Shown in pieces: positions 51,413 to 62,729 of a stretch of 64,000 nt of DNA; within the stretch, counting starts at the first letter, position 1, and each line of letters begins with the position of its first letter. The position numbers were made by a program, and so were the translations under genes. The notes beneath the pieces were generated by a model. It was not told the origin of the DNA. It saw nothing but the letters and a program-made list of their open reading frames with translations, and did no database searches. This stretch comes from Branchiostoma lanceolatum (Eukaryota; Chordata; Leptocardii; Amphioxiformes; Branchiostomatidae). The DNA is taken from the NCBI RefSeq assembly GCF_035083965.1, contig NC_089733.1, positions 4,048,501-4,112,500 on the forward strand. Direction: 5' to 3'.

Positions 51413-51794
51413 CTGTTATGATAGAAAAGGGAACATCAATTATAATGTCGTATCATTGTGATAATGATGCACCATGCCAGTAGATAAAATATAGCACAGG
51501 GATCCTTTGGACGCATAGTGGAGACCATGGATGGGTAATTTGCACGAAAGGAATGTAGTTTTATTGGGTTACAACCGTGCCACCAATGAATCCTAACAAT
51601 GTTGCTCAAAGATTTGAATTGTAGACTTGCTTGTTCAGGATTTGTGAGTATAGCAAACTGTTCCCATGAAAAGTATTGACAATGTGTTTAGGGTCAAATT
51701 GCAGATGTATTCCACTCAGTACTAATCTGCAACGTGTGTAATGAAGGCTACCTAAGGTGTAATTAGACAGATATATGTGATATTAAATTCATAC

Positions 51795-51869
51795 TTAGGA
51801 GACCATCAGGATCCCATTCTGTTGGGTCGGCAGCCGGCTGATGTGGGTCCAGTAGGTCTGTTAAGATGG
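51795..51869 (-). CDS. Exon of the proline-rich gene
   Basis: This is a 75-bp exon with acceptor ATATCTACAG and donor GTATGAA. It encodes ILTDLLDPHQPAADPTEWDP and DGLL. Its length is a multiple of three, so it can be skipped without a frameshift. Its start resembles the next exon's start (CCATCTT). Confidence 0.4.
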
Positions 51870-52472
51870 CTGTAGATATGAAAAGAATGAGAGCATATAT
51901 TACAATGTCTTGCCAATATTATTGGAATCCAGCAGTATCAGGTACAATAGCACAAAGTCATCTGGTATGATTGAAGGCAGCTCCCACACACCACGGCCAG
52001 CCAGCAGAACGTAGGTTCCCGGGCCCTCTCTTTTACACACTGGAATAGAGGTAAATATTGTCAAGGTGAGGTTTCGGACGGCTCCAAGTCACACCACAGC
52101 CACGGTCAGCAGGACGTTGGATCCCTGTCTATAGCAGGCGGAGAAAAACTGTGATCTGCGACCTTGTCAATTTGTACGAATAGTATATGGTATATGGTCA
52201 TTGTGATAGAGCCGTACCACCTGGCGGATTGTTACATTATTGCGCAAAGACATGACTTATAGATATGTTTCTTTACTATGGATTGATGTTTTATATTTTT
52301 TGGTGGTGCTGATATGTTTGTCCTATCACCTGGGGTTGAGGTCATTGTTTGTTTTGCCCGTCTGTGTAATATATGCTGTATAAGGTAATTAGAAAGATAT
52401 GTGTAATTTAAAGACTTACTAAGATTTAAAGACTGGTTTGAGGTTGCCCACTACTACTGCCTAAAGACTTAC

Positions 52473-52574
52473 TTTCGAGAGTGTCTATGTACGCCTCCGT
52501 GTCATTTTGATCGTCTTGTTGTGCTGGCTTCGGTCTGGTAGGCTCCTCTGCTTGTTACACGGCTTCCAGATTGG
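52473..52574 (-). CDS. Exon of the proline-rich gene, with in-frame stop
   Basis: This is a 102-bp exon with acceptor TATTACAG and donor GTAAGTC. In the frame shared with the next exons it reads ANLEAV, TAA (52555-52557), then QAEEPTRPKPAQQDDQNDTE and AYIDTLE. Length is again a multiple of three. Either the stop ends this isoform or the gene is decaying. Confidence 0.35.
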
Positions 52575-52852
52575 CTGTAATAGTTATGAAGAAGGGAACA
52601 TAGAAATTAATGTCGGCTTTGTTGCTGTCAATGCAGTATCTCGTAGACGCTAATGCTTTCTTACAACCACATTATGTTTATACAAGTATAAAGGGAGGGA
52701 GCAAAATAAGTATACTCACCTACTAAAGTAATCAATCGCGTCCAGCACATGTTTCTTGAGAGAGCCATCCTGGAAATCCACAGAACTAAAGTCGATCCAG
52801 AGACGCTGGAAGACTTGAATGTAAAAGACTTGAATCAATACGGGGTACTTAC

Positions 52853-52968
52853 TTTGCAGGGGAATGTGAGCAGATCTTGTCTTCCGTATTTCTTCCCTCT
52901 CTCTTTTGCTTCCTGCCTCCTGCAATGACTTCTTCAGGTTGTCGCAAACTGTGCATTTGGAGAATCGG
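52853..52968 (-). CDS. Transposase-like exon (FSKCxxC...RxxHxxLQ)
   Basis: This is a 116-bp exon with acceptor CACAGTTCAG and donor GTAAGTA. It encodes RFSKCTVCDNLKKSLQEAGS and KREREEIRKTRSAHIPLQ. The FSKCxxCxxLK zinc-binding start followed by a charged helix and R-x-x-H is typical of a multi-copy transposase-like family in lancelets and fish, as I recall it. No following exon (Y-Y-x-x-R...DGMDQ) was found. Confidence 0.5.
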
Positions 52969-54357
52969 CTGAACTGTGTAGGAAAGCATTATGCGTACAG
53001 AGTAAATAACCCAGATTGAATCTAAGAAGAGACGACACAAATCAAGTGATGGCTTCATGATTTTATTTTTAAGCGAAACACGTTCTGCTAACTTCACTTC
53101 CTCTTGCTGCATGGGCGTCTACTCATGGGCGCTGTGGGTAGGCTGGAGGAGGAGGAGGCTGCAAAACATGAAATGTAATTGTAAATTAATCGTCGTTCAC
53201 CCATCTCGTCGGTACCTGTATCTACAAAAACTAAATCATACATACTGAAATAAAGTACAACACACACAGTTCACAGACGACCGGCGCCCCTCCTCCCAGT
53301 AGATTTTGTACATTTCATATAAATCATTGGAAAACTTATTCTCTTTGTGTGTCTGTGTAGACTGTGCAATTTATACATGTAGTTACCTGCATGAACACGA
53401 GGCATTTTGCTTCAATGCCCATTGAGTGTTCCCATGATTTGGTCAGCTTTAGCCTTGTAGAACCCACGATGTGAATCCCTCTCAGTGCGGCGCTGGAACA
53501 GAAAACAAGTGACATCTGTTTATCTTATGCTAATGCAACGGGTAAGAAAATTCGGAAAAACAGAATTTGTACTGTCCGATGTCTTTACTCTCCATGCGGA
53601 CGTATAAGGTCCGGGTTATATTTGCCGTATTTTCGTCGTATTTAACGGTCAAGTCAGCAGATTAATATCCTAAAGACGACGGTTGGTTGCACGCCTTTGA
53701 ATTGAGAGAAATGTCGTAATGGTGGAAGTCCGTGATGCTCCCGGAAAATTGTGAAATCTTGACCCGCTGAAACGCTATTTCCCGCGTAACGAGGAATTAC
53801 TCAACGCGCTAGGTAGAATTGAAACGACCAGTAACGCTTCACGACTAATATAACCATAACGCTTAACGTTGAATTAGAGCGGATCGGCCCTCAATAATAG
53901 CACAACTCTGGTTTACGTACGAGATCTGAACCGAGAACCACACCCTGAATTGGAGAGAGAACGAAAATAAATTGTGCGGGAAATAACAGTATTGTAAATT
54001 CAAGTCAGAAATGATTCTCGATAGGGAGTTATAAAGTAATGCAAACTAAAATAAAAGAATTTTTTACCAGGAACATTCTCCAACGGTTACCCGAAAAATG
54101 TAGGATGGAAACGAATTGCCAGGTCATGATGATACTAGTCCACCGTCTTGCTAGTAGTGAGCTGGAATGGTGACTGATAAAAATCTAGACATTTGACGGA
54201 AGTTCACGCCACCCAGCTCAGAAAGTGTGAATAGTGTGACCAATGAAATCACTAGTTGATATCACATGACTTTACGGTGGACAAATTTCCCAGACATCTT
54301 GCACAAAAATTATCTACCTCTCCGCAAATTCGTGTTTGAGGCAAAGACTTGATCGAG
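52969..54357. other. No supported gene; likely 5' regulatory sequence for the exon at 54358
   Basis: I find no domain or splice-bounded exon. The 53.5-54.3 kb part has more CG dinucleotides than its surroundings and could be the promoter region of the plus-strand exon at 54358. Confidence 0.3.
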
Positions 54358-54446
54358 ATGCGGAACTCTTACCCTTGCTCAAACTGTGGCCAACAATGCG
54401 GAGTCGGGTCGATCCAGTGTTCTTTTTGTTCCGTGTGGATGCACAG
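54358..54446 (+). CDS. Zinc-finger first exon (PHD/treble-clef-like start)
   Basis: The ATG at 54358 opens a 29-codon frame, MRNSYPCSNCGQQCGVGSIQ then CSFCSVWMH, ending at a GTAAAT donor. C-xx-C...C...IQCxxCxxWxH is the first half of a PHD-like finger, as in many multi-copy invertebrate proteins. The following exons are not found on the plus strand here; the next 1.2 kb instead carries a minus-strand transposase-like gene, so the host gene is either split or this exon is orphaned. Confidence 0.5.
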
Positions 54447-54749
54447 GTAAATTTTTAGTAATTCAAAGTTTTATTGTGTTTTTTTTCCTTCCTTCGTGTG
54501 TAGAGCATGTATGGATGATACTGTAAATTCTGAAATGCTCGCGGTGGTTTAATATTAGCGGTAGTGAGAAATTAGCTCTAACGGTTAGAGGTGTCAGACG
54601 GGCGGGCAAAAAGTTTAGCGGTGGTTTTATGTTTGTGCTCACGAATATAAGCTACCGCGAATACATTGTCTGCATTTAGACCCCCAAAATTGGCAAGATT
54701 GCCATGAGAGCGCCGAACTCCTGGAAAACGTGCTCAAGTGGAATCTGTA

Positions 54750-55609
54750 CGGCGACCCTTGCGCGCTCTCAGCGCGACCAAAAGACGACTGTTAGCCCTG
54801 CATCAGTTAGGAAGGCAAAGCTGCGTTTTGCTCCCTCGAGCTCCATGGCATTGCTGTTCTTGCACTCATTGGACTGCAGCAACTCGAAGTGTACCAGCTT
54901 GTTGATCGTATTGCAAAACATGGTGTACGCTCCATACTTCGCGCTATGTCCCATTGAATCGTACCGGCCATCCCCACTCCAGACTGCATTCTTCTCTCCT
55001 TTGAGTAGGTTGATCAGCCTCTGCCGGTACGATTTCCAGTAGCAGAGTATGGACGGAACCAGGTATTTTTTCTGGTGCTGGTGATATGCTCTGCCAGAAA
55101 ACATGGACAGCCCGATGTGCTTGAACAGGAGCAGTGTTTTTGACAGGCTTATTCCAGATATCAGTATACCAAAACTTAGCAGAATGTTTCCAGTGGGGTA
55201 CTTGCCGAATACGAATGGTTGGGAGGGCCATGCGTAGCTGTCCTCACCGCATGATGTACAGCTTTGAGTAACGATAGCCATTGTTCCAGTCATTTTCACT
55301 GTTACGGTGGGTCTCTCCTCTTTGCACCGGAAGCAGAACAGGCTGAAGAGACTCACCAGCATACTGAAGAAAACCATGAACTTGGGCTCTTTGAAACAGT
55401 GTGTTCCAGGTTCAACACTGTAAAACATGACAATGAACAAAAATTACAGCTTATCCTTTACAACTTATCCTCTTCTTACTTTAAGCTGGGGGAATTCAGC
55501 CTTCAGATACTTTCCGACCTCGTTGCGAGATAGGCGGAAGTCGTCCAAAAGCGCCACGATGGTTTTCAGCTCAAGTGTACCAAAAGGGTCTGGCCTTATA
55601 TTTCGCAAC
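54750..55609 (-). pseudogene. DDE transposase-like gene (GDGRxDSxGHSAKY family)
   Basis: The exon at 55480-55609 encodes IRPDPFGTLELKTIVALLDD and FRLSRNEVGKYLKAEFPQLK. The exon from 55417 downward encodes CFKEPKFMVFFSMLVSLFSL, CFRCKEERPTVTVKMTG, TSCGEDSYAWPSQPFVFGK, GNILLSFGILISGISLSKTL, YWKSYRQRLINLLK, VWSGDGRYDSMGHSAKYGAY, VHFELLQSNECKNSNAMELE and GAKRSFAFLTDAGLTVVFWS. GDGRYDSxGHSAKY carries the first catalytic Asp. The expected second Asp (xDRH) reads SR followed by TGA near 54769, and sequence resembling the family resumes (ARVAVQI). Splice phases between the two exons do not match as read. It is likely an inactivated copy; the fragment at 5.9-6.3 kb is a relative. Confidence 0.6.
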
Positions 55610-56438
55610 CTTAAGAAATATGGGATGAAATACAGTCAATCTCCTTATCTTTTAACATTTTTTCTTTTATACAAAATCAGGAGCAAACGTATATCATTTC
55701 TGTTTATATGCAGTTTGAACATTTCATCCAGATTATGAACATTATATCTATTTCTGCCATGTTGATATAAACGAATAAAGATTTGCAGAAGTTGGAGTGG
55801 AAAAATTCCCTGACGAATTGCATCACGAATCTAACATCAAGAACTTCAAAAAGGCCAACCCCAGAAGAACGAATCATGTGAATTAATATCTTCGAAATCA
55901 CCAGGAACTGTTACACATAGCATGGAAGTACCAAACTGCTTGCACGTAATTGTTGTGAAATTTTTCCTTCCAAAAATACCCCCATCACCAGAACACGAGT
56001 AAACAAACACGAATGATTTCTCGCCCTATTGGTATACGTTCGGGAAGAGAAAAGACTCGTATAGTTCTTAGTATATAACTAATTATATATAAGGTTATAA
56101 GGTGCTCTCTATGAACTGCCACACCTTTCCCATCTCGGACAACAATCCAGCCATGGAGAGGCACTTAGATTAAAGCAAACCAGATATTAGCTAACTTGAG
56201 ATAAATAGGTATTGTTTGAAATGTTTACATAGCAAAATGAGCCTGTGAATTTACAGCAAACAAACGAAAGGGCAAGGAAACACATCATTTTTTTTTAATT
56301 CAGGCGGCCTTGCAATGACATGAAGAAATAATTTAAGGGTCATGGTCAATGTTTACATAGCTATTTTCTCAAATGATAATATCATATAAAAGTACATGTG
56401 AATAGCCTTTCTCTTGTCCCATAGGGAATTTGTCTTAC

Positions 56439-57577
56439 CACTTAGCTGACGGACAGCATCCAGGTAAAGTCCTGCCACAATTTTTGCATCTTTGTTGGTG
56501 GATCCCACATGCCATATTAGCCTTCTGCTATAACTGTAATGGAAGAACTATAATCATTGAACCACATGTAGATGCCATCATATTATCTACATCTTTGTGA
56601 CCTCAAATCCGTCCAAAAATATCATTAATCATCTACCACTCAAGATTTCAAAACTATTCATACCCTGCATAGCTCACCTCACACACATTACTGTTAAAGT
56701 TCATAGTTAAAATTGTGCAGTGGTCTATATTTCACTTAACTATGTTTGATTGCTAAATGAAAGGTACAAATATATATTAATAATGAAACATACCCATCGA
56801 TGCATCCATGAATGCAAAACCCAAAGGGTTTTAGTTTATCATTACTGAAGGAGAAAAGGCATAATTTCACTACAACTTGAATTTTCACAGCAATATAAGA
56901 GTTATGGGAGAGAGTGAGTGAGTGAGTGATAAGAGTTTATTTTACTTTATTAAGGGTTGAAAACATAAAAAGACTGATTATACATACCCGTCTATAAGCC
57001 ACATCATGTTGGGACCCTGAAATGCAGAAAGGAAATGATGTGGGCTGGATTACCATCTGTGAATATCACTGAAATTATAGAAGTGAACCACAATCATAAG
57101 GAATGAAATACATTAAAAGTAAACATTGGGGACTAAAAAGGACATTATGCATCTATTTAGAATATACAAAATGCTTGTGCCAAACTGAATTACTCCCTGC
57201 GGTGAAGGCGGTGTCTTTTCCTCAGGAAAGAAGCCTCTGGATCTTTCTCCCGCAACAGCTGCTGAACTGTATCTCTGTGAAGCCACATGAAGGTAATTGA
57301 GTGACATATGCAGAATGATGGTCTTTTGTCCAAGTCAACTGACTTAAAACTCACTAATAAATCGTCAATTGCAACAATAATGATTTGACATTTGAAATGA
57401 ATTATTGCTTTTATTTCTACAATGAAGCCCAGAAATCGAGGTAATATAATGGTATGGGTAATAGGAAGATGTACCTCCTGACATTCAGATCATGTTCTCT
57501 GACCAGGCTATGCCACATTGTTCTGTATCCTGCATTGGCCCTTGGTCCCTGAAGTTCTTCCAGAGGATGAGTATGAC
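56439..57577 (-). CDS. Integrase-core-domain gene, copy 2 (five exons)
   Basis: The exons at 57475-57577, 57194-57274, 56988-57016, 56794-56844 and 56439-56533 match copy 1 one for one with all splice sites kept. Differences: H to T and C to S in the first exon (GHTHPLEEL, MWHSLV), L to M in GPNMMWLIDG, E to G in KPFGFCIHGCIDG (copy 2 has the more family-like Gly), and loss of one Leu codon (IWHVGST). All are in frame, so both copies remain open in these exons. The downstream catalytic part is missing because the duplication ends there, so copy 2 alone cannot encode a full integrase core. Confidence 0.7.
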
Positions 57578-58369
57578 CTAAAATAGCCATGAGTATGACC
57601 AACAATAGCCCTTAATGAAAGGTGTCCTATCACGTCATCCAGTTTTACAATACAGCACCATGGACTGCCACTCTGGATGCTGAGGTTTGTCAGCAATCTT
57701 GAAAGAAAACAATTTGTATTTGCATTGAATTAGCAAGAAATCTAGTCACAATTGCTCCTTATATACTTCTGTCCATTTATATACTGAAAACAATCAGGCT
57801 ATCAGTGTATCAACTTGCAATGATCTTGTGACTTATGATTCAGTTGGTTTTGAGAAGCAAACATAGAAAAAGCATGTAGTACTTGGTTTAACACCAATAC
57901 CATGGGGAGGGTGCAAAGCAAATTGACAACAAAATATACTGATTGGACTGTCATAAACTCTTCATCATGTTTATGTCTTCTTTGTTGTCTTCTTGTGAAC
58001 AGCACACAGCTTGCACTTTGAGCATGCCTCCGTCTGTGTCTCTTTGTGCTGCTGTTGCAGTGGATTGTGTCCGATTTGCTGAATGGCGTCAATCGGGGTG
58101 TTAAAGCTGACCTGTGAAAACAGTATAGTAATATATAGTTTACATATAATTTCTTTCAATTCATTCATACCAACATCTTTTCACAAACTTTTTTGGGCAC
58201 AAATTAAAACATGAAATCAATAAAAAATCATGTGTTATTTCTATCCAAGTATTGCCATGTCTTGAATGATTTAGACTCTAGTGGCATAAACAGACAGTGT
58301 CTTAACACAATAAAACAGATGCTTTAAAGCTATAAAAACAACTTTATCAATCTGTAAGACTAAAGGGCC

Positions 58370-58690
58370 AGGATTAAAAGTTCAAAGCACAGTTCCAGAC
58401 ACATTTGGTGTATCCTGGTAGATTAACACAGATCCGGATACACTTTAGTCTCAGGCTCATCCAAAACCGTGCATAGGGCAAAACCATGTACTAATGGGTC
58501 ACGGGGACTATCCAGAACCGTGCCTTTGGATATACAACATCTTGATTCTCGGATAAATCTTTACTAAGTTAAGTAGACACTAAAACACTCCGTTTGTGCC
58601 ACTTCGATAAATTTATAAACCATCCAAGACAACTGTGAAATGCAGTTACAGAGTGATTAAGTCAATTACACTGGTTCTTTCTCATCCCAG
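58370..58690. mobile_element. MITE fragment (copy 2 of 21110-21425)
   Basis: It is the same block as in copy 1 of the duplication, including AACCGTGCATAGGG and GTTTGTGCCACTTCGAT. It carries a 10-bp insertion relative to copy 1 (GTATCCTGGTAGATTAACAC versus GTATTAACAC). Confidence 0.5.
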
Positions 58691-59541
58691 CAATGTAATG
58701 CCTTTTTATGTAGCTTTTTTTTCAGTTTAACTGACAACCAACACAGTCTTTACACTTTTGTGTTGTATTATACACAGGTATGTTTTCTAGAAAATGGCAT
58801 TGTATTATCAACCCAAGAAAGAAGATTGCAGGTTAATATTCATTCATCTGTGATCACATTCATTCTTCATAACTTTAACAAGCCTTTCGTGAGGAATGAC
58901 CCGGGGTCTGCCTACAGGTATGGGGCCCAAAATCTTTAATCTCTTTGAGGTCGCATCTACCTTGGCTATTCACACACCGAATATCATTTAAACATTCTCA
59001 AGTTATAGGTACACACAATCACATAAACAAACACATTTAGCCCTACCAAAAACATTAACCTAATCTATTAGCGAAAGGAAAAAGTACAATGCACCTCTAG
59101 GAGGGATTGTAGGTCCAGTCTATCCTTATTTCTGATGGCAGTGTCCTCGCTTCCTTACATTCTACCCCGATCCAGTTTCTATTGGTTTCCAGTAGTATTT
59201 CTGGTCACATCATCTCGCAACACCTCATACTCGTGATCTTGTACAGCACACAATCCTGTACTTGAACTAGTAACACCTTCAAAGTACCCTGCTCCCTCCC
59301 CACGTACAACTTCAGTTGACATTTTAAGAGTGCCAAATCTTACTAGAACATGGTCGTCAACATTCAGTGACACATGTGTGTTGTCTGTAGTGGGTGGAGA
59401 AACAGATGTGTTGTTTATTGTCAGACGTGCTACTAGTAGCGGATGCTGACTCAAACCTGCTACTAGTACCGGATGCTAACTCAGACGTGATACTTGAACC
59501 TGATCCTGGCTCCCCCCTCGCCTTAGAATAATCCCCCCCCC

Positions 59542-60010
59542 CCCCCTGCCAAGTCCCCTGCCATTGCATTTTGCTACCTTCGTAGGCGATTCCCCATCGG
59601 CGAAGAGGAATGACCTCATATTTTTGGTCACACCTACACCCTCAAGAAAACTCTTGGGTGGGGTGTTCGGAAGAGGAAGCACTGTGAGTTGGTTGGCCTC
59701 CATGATGGACTCTGAGGTGTGGGTGGTGTCGCTGGCTAACGATCGAAGTGTGCCGGCTCTGTACTGCTCTCTCAATTCCCCCGTTGCGTAGACCGTCCTC
59801 CCTTTTTTTCATTGATGATGACCTGTATGTTGCAGCGAGTGCGTACATGGAACTCCATTGCCTGAATGGAAAGGGGAAAAACAGTAGAGGTCCCAGAATA
59901 GAACCATGTGGGACTCCTGACACTACAGGAAGCCAGGATGAAAGAGCTCCTTCGACAATAACCCGCTGTCTTCGATTAGAGAGATAGTCAGAGAACCAGT
60001 CTAGAAGATT
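59542..60010 (-). pseudogene. 3' part of LINE RT plus adjoining exon (copy 2)
   Basis: The minus frame reads FSDYLSNRRQRVIVEGALSS, then WLPVVSGVPHGSILGPLLFF: RT motif B region, intact here but lacking motif A because the duplication ends. It continues into the exon equivalent to 22252-22581, which has lost one T of a T run and shifts frame. Compared with copy 1, each copy has its own damage (copy 1: 20-bp deletion and altered LGPLLF; copy 2: Gln to His in VPQGS and the frameshift). Confidence 0.6.
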
Positions 60011-60344
60011 AGAATGAAAGCAAAATGTTTGGAGTTTTTTTTATCAGTTTCACCTTGCTTGCTCCTCTCTCTGGCCATGCATTTGATTAAGTGGAAGGAC
60101 CAATGCCACCTTGGCAATGTATACCAGCAAGGGCTATACATGTTCAGTTCCTCGTTCATCATTGTTGCAGAGTCTCCACCACTGAACTGACTCTAAAATC
60201 AAGAAAAGTAACAAATATGACCGTAAAAGTAACAAATATGACCGTGAGTAAAAGCTGCAAAGACAAAGTAACAAGTTGTTTCAGTTAATTTCAAAGCACA
60301 AGAAGACAGAGGGTTAGGTTAGTAAATGAAAGACTGTGAACATA

Positions 60345-61270
60345 TGAACGGCTTACCCTAGTGTCTGTTCCAGGATGTTTGTAAGCTCATCCTTGGCCAA
60401 TTTGTATGTCTTCTCTGCCATGTCATAACACTCAACAATGCTGACATCTGAAGTGCCAGAGGGATGTAAAAAAAAGGATTTCAACAGACGATTGACCGGG
60501 CTCCATAGAGTCTACTCAAATTACTATAAGCGTCTAGGATCTAGGGCTATTTAACGAAATACATCCTGGGGGAAAAGCAATTGCAAGGAAAAAAATGTGT
60601 TCATCTAACGCATTAGCTTCCTACTGACAATTTTAATATTGAATAATGCTTTCTATGCAACGTGAGAGTACGCATATCTACAATATTCGTCCTGCCGTAA
60701 TGAAGCAATTCATCTGTCAAATGGTCGATCCCATAGGTTGGTGATGAAACAGCTTCTTTGTGTGTTTTCCAATGATGACTCCTACACCTCTCTTGACATT
60801 GTATCTGTGGCTGTGGGATCTAGTAGACCAACAACCATCAGCTATTAATTAAAGCCATCGTCTCACTTTGCCTCAAGCCTATCATTACTCAAATATCATT
60901 GTCGCTGTCAAGTCTTTTTCAGGCAATCATACAATTTAGTTATTTACAAAACTTGCACATGCATGGTTAAATGTTCCGAAACTTATATCCCAAGAACGAC
61001 CAGAAAATTTAAGCCATTGGGACCTTAACCATACGTAGTATTTGCTTTCAATCAAACTTCAAGTTGATATCTCTGAAAGGATAGTTATCAAAGACAAATG
61101 TCAGTGATGCAAATACAAATTGTGATTGATAAAATGGGAAACCAATACAATCCTTAGCTCACTTGTCAGGGCCTTGTGTTTTATTTGTATGGTCTCAGGG
61201 GTGACGTCACGGGGATGATAGCGGATGGCTTCTGAGTTACTACTGTACCTGTAGTATCGATAAAGTAAGT
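60345..61270 (-). CDS. Two unassigned exons, possibly of the 62.7-63.9 kb gene
   Basis: One exon (about 61160-61262, acceptor-side CTACAG) encodes YSSNSEAIRYHPRDVTPETI and QIKHKALTSEL before a GTAAGG-like end. The other (about 60352-60450) encodes VSIVECYDMAEKTYKLAKDE and LTNILEQTL before GTAAGC. Both look like real exons, and neither shows a named domain. They lie in the expected direction downstream of the HTH-containing exons at 62.7-63.9 kb. Confidence 0.35.
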
Positions 61271-61899
61271 AGTTCCTCATTAGCATAATACACACTTTCA
61301 ATTTTCATTTAAGTAACTACATCTCCAAGACGTCTATAGCATGTACATAGTGATGGAAATATGAATTTGCTGCATAAGTTACGCAATTGGCGTCCTCATT
61401 AGTGTGATTAACATAACATTCCGTTTAACCACATATATGATATGCACTTTTTGTTTTACATTACTTATCGACATCTTGTTAGATTGAGCAGGCAGTTAAA
61501 ACAAAAGAATGGCACCCAGGTAAAGTTGGTGTTACCTTAAAGATTATTCATTAAAAGGAAAGACAATTGTGCACAAAAATTGATACGATATGTAAGACCT
61601 ACTCTGCTCTAGTCGTCGACTCGATTTCCTCGGGAAAGGTGCTTTCCTCAAACCTCACCGTGTCTCTGCCATACAGAAGAATACTTGATCACAGAGTCAA
61701 GGAATCGGCATCGTATCTGAGTATCATGACGTAAAAGTTATCTTTGACGTTTACCTTCACTTTCGACAACCCACCAACATTTTCATTAAATACAATGATG
61801 TGTCCGAATATCATCAAACAGTATGGTGAATATGTGCTATAAACATCGTTGTTTAAGTATATATGATAGCAGTAGTACAACTATATTAACCACTAATTT

Positions 61900-62032
61900 A
61901 TTTTTGATTTCTATATAAAGGATATTTGGCTTCATCTTTCCTTCATTGATGGCGCGAAGAGCATCGGACGTAGCTGTCTTGGCAACGTCTTTCTGGCCCA
62001 GTTCCCACATACCATCGTTTGAGAAGATCTCC
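61900..62032 (-). CDS. Unassigned exon
   Basis: After an acceptor (TTGATGTAG) the frame encodes EIFSNDGMWELGQKDVAKTA, then TSDALRAINEGKMKPNIL, with no clear donor. It may be the last exon of one isoform or read into intron. No family was recognised. Confidence 0.35.
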
Positions 62033-62282
62033 CTACATCAATGGTAGCAATTGTTACGACGTAACATTTAATTAAGAAATGTATATCTAACAGTGAGCCC
62101 CTAAAAATATTCCCCTCAATATATAAAGCAGCTAATTTCTTCGAATGTGAAGATATGTTTTTTTCTTCTTCTTTTTATACTGCCACACATGTTTTCAAAC
62201 TCTCTGTGACGTGAACAATGTTATTATCAAGGGCATGCTATTCCTCTAAATGGTAGGAACGTACAGATACAAATGACTCATA

Positions 62283-62384
62283 CTCCAAGCAGAGGTTTTG
62301 GTCGGGGGGGAATTGTGGCCATAACAGGAGGCCAACTTAAAAAAAGGCCACTATTACCCCCCGACCAAAACCGCTGCTTGGAGA
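62283..62384. mobile_element. Minimal snapback element, 38-bp inverted termini
   Basis: CTCCAAGCAGAGGTTTTGGT followed by CGGGGGGG (from 62283) is mirrored by CCCCCCGACCAAAACCGCTG followed by CTTGGAG (to 62384), with few mismatches. Pairing extends inward to AATTGTGGCC/GGCCACTATT. About 25 bp separate the arms. There is no coding capacity. Confidence 0.85.
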
Positions 62385-62544
62385 ATATCATACTACGTGT
62401 ACTTAGATCAAAATCACACGTGTCTGTGAGGTCATAGGATTTATTGAACATGGCAAAGATTCAGTAATCAATATACCCAGTGCGAGGGGGGTGGGTACCT
62501 TGTAAAGTCTCTTTCTCAATATTTGGATTAAAAGACTCTTTTGA

Positions 62545-62695
62545 CAGGACGATCTTGTCAGCAGTTGTAAAACGTGCACTATTGACAAGATTATCCTGTC
62601 AGCAGTAGAAAAATGTGCACCGCTGTCAGGATGATCCTGTCAGCAGTGCACTTTTCTTTTACTGGATATACTGCATACAGGATGATCCTGCCAGC
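62545..62695. repeat. Degenerate tandem repeat built on a CAGGATGATCCTGTCAGCAGT core
   Basis: Four copies of CAGGA(C/T)GATC(T/C)TG(T/C)CAGCAGT (near 62550, 62587, 62624 and 62673) are separated by GTAAAACGTGCACT-like spacers. The core contains AGGATGATCCT, itself a near-palindrome. It is a small minisatellite with no reading frame. Confidence 0.7.
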
Positions 62696-62729
62696 AATGC
62701 AGTTTTGGAGTATGATAAGACTTTCTTAC

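Larger units (their letters stand above)
56099..60037. repeat. Segmental duplication, copy 2 (pair with 18788-22735)
   Basis: It starts at AAGGTGCT, with a 9-bp shortfall just inside, and ends at AAATGTTTGGAGTTT, after which the two copies are unrelated (copy 1 continues in the LINE RT, copy 2 does not). It has two fewer GTGA units at 56.91 kb, an extended C tract at 59533-59546, and retains 20 bp of RT lost from copy 1 (59955-59974). Same orientation as copy 1. Confidence 0.9.

Noticed and set aside
18788..60037. The duplicated block as a composite transposon
   Set aside because: The ends show no inverted or direct terminal repeats and fall inside an exon and inside an RT fragment.
61202..61209. 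TGACGTCA, a perfect CRE-like octamer
   Set aside because: It lies inside a probable exon (RDVTPET) with no promoter context; one octamer is expected by chance at this scale.
62283..62695. Possible CRISPR-like array near 62.5 kb
   Set aside because: Units are degenerate, spacing is irregular, there are few copies and the genome is eukaryotic; it is a small minisatellite beside a snapback element.
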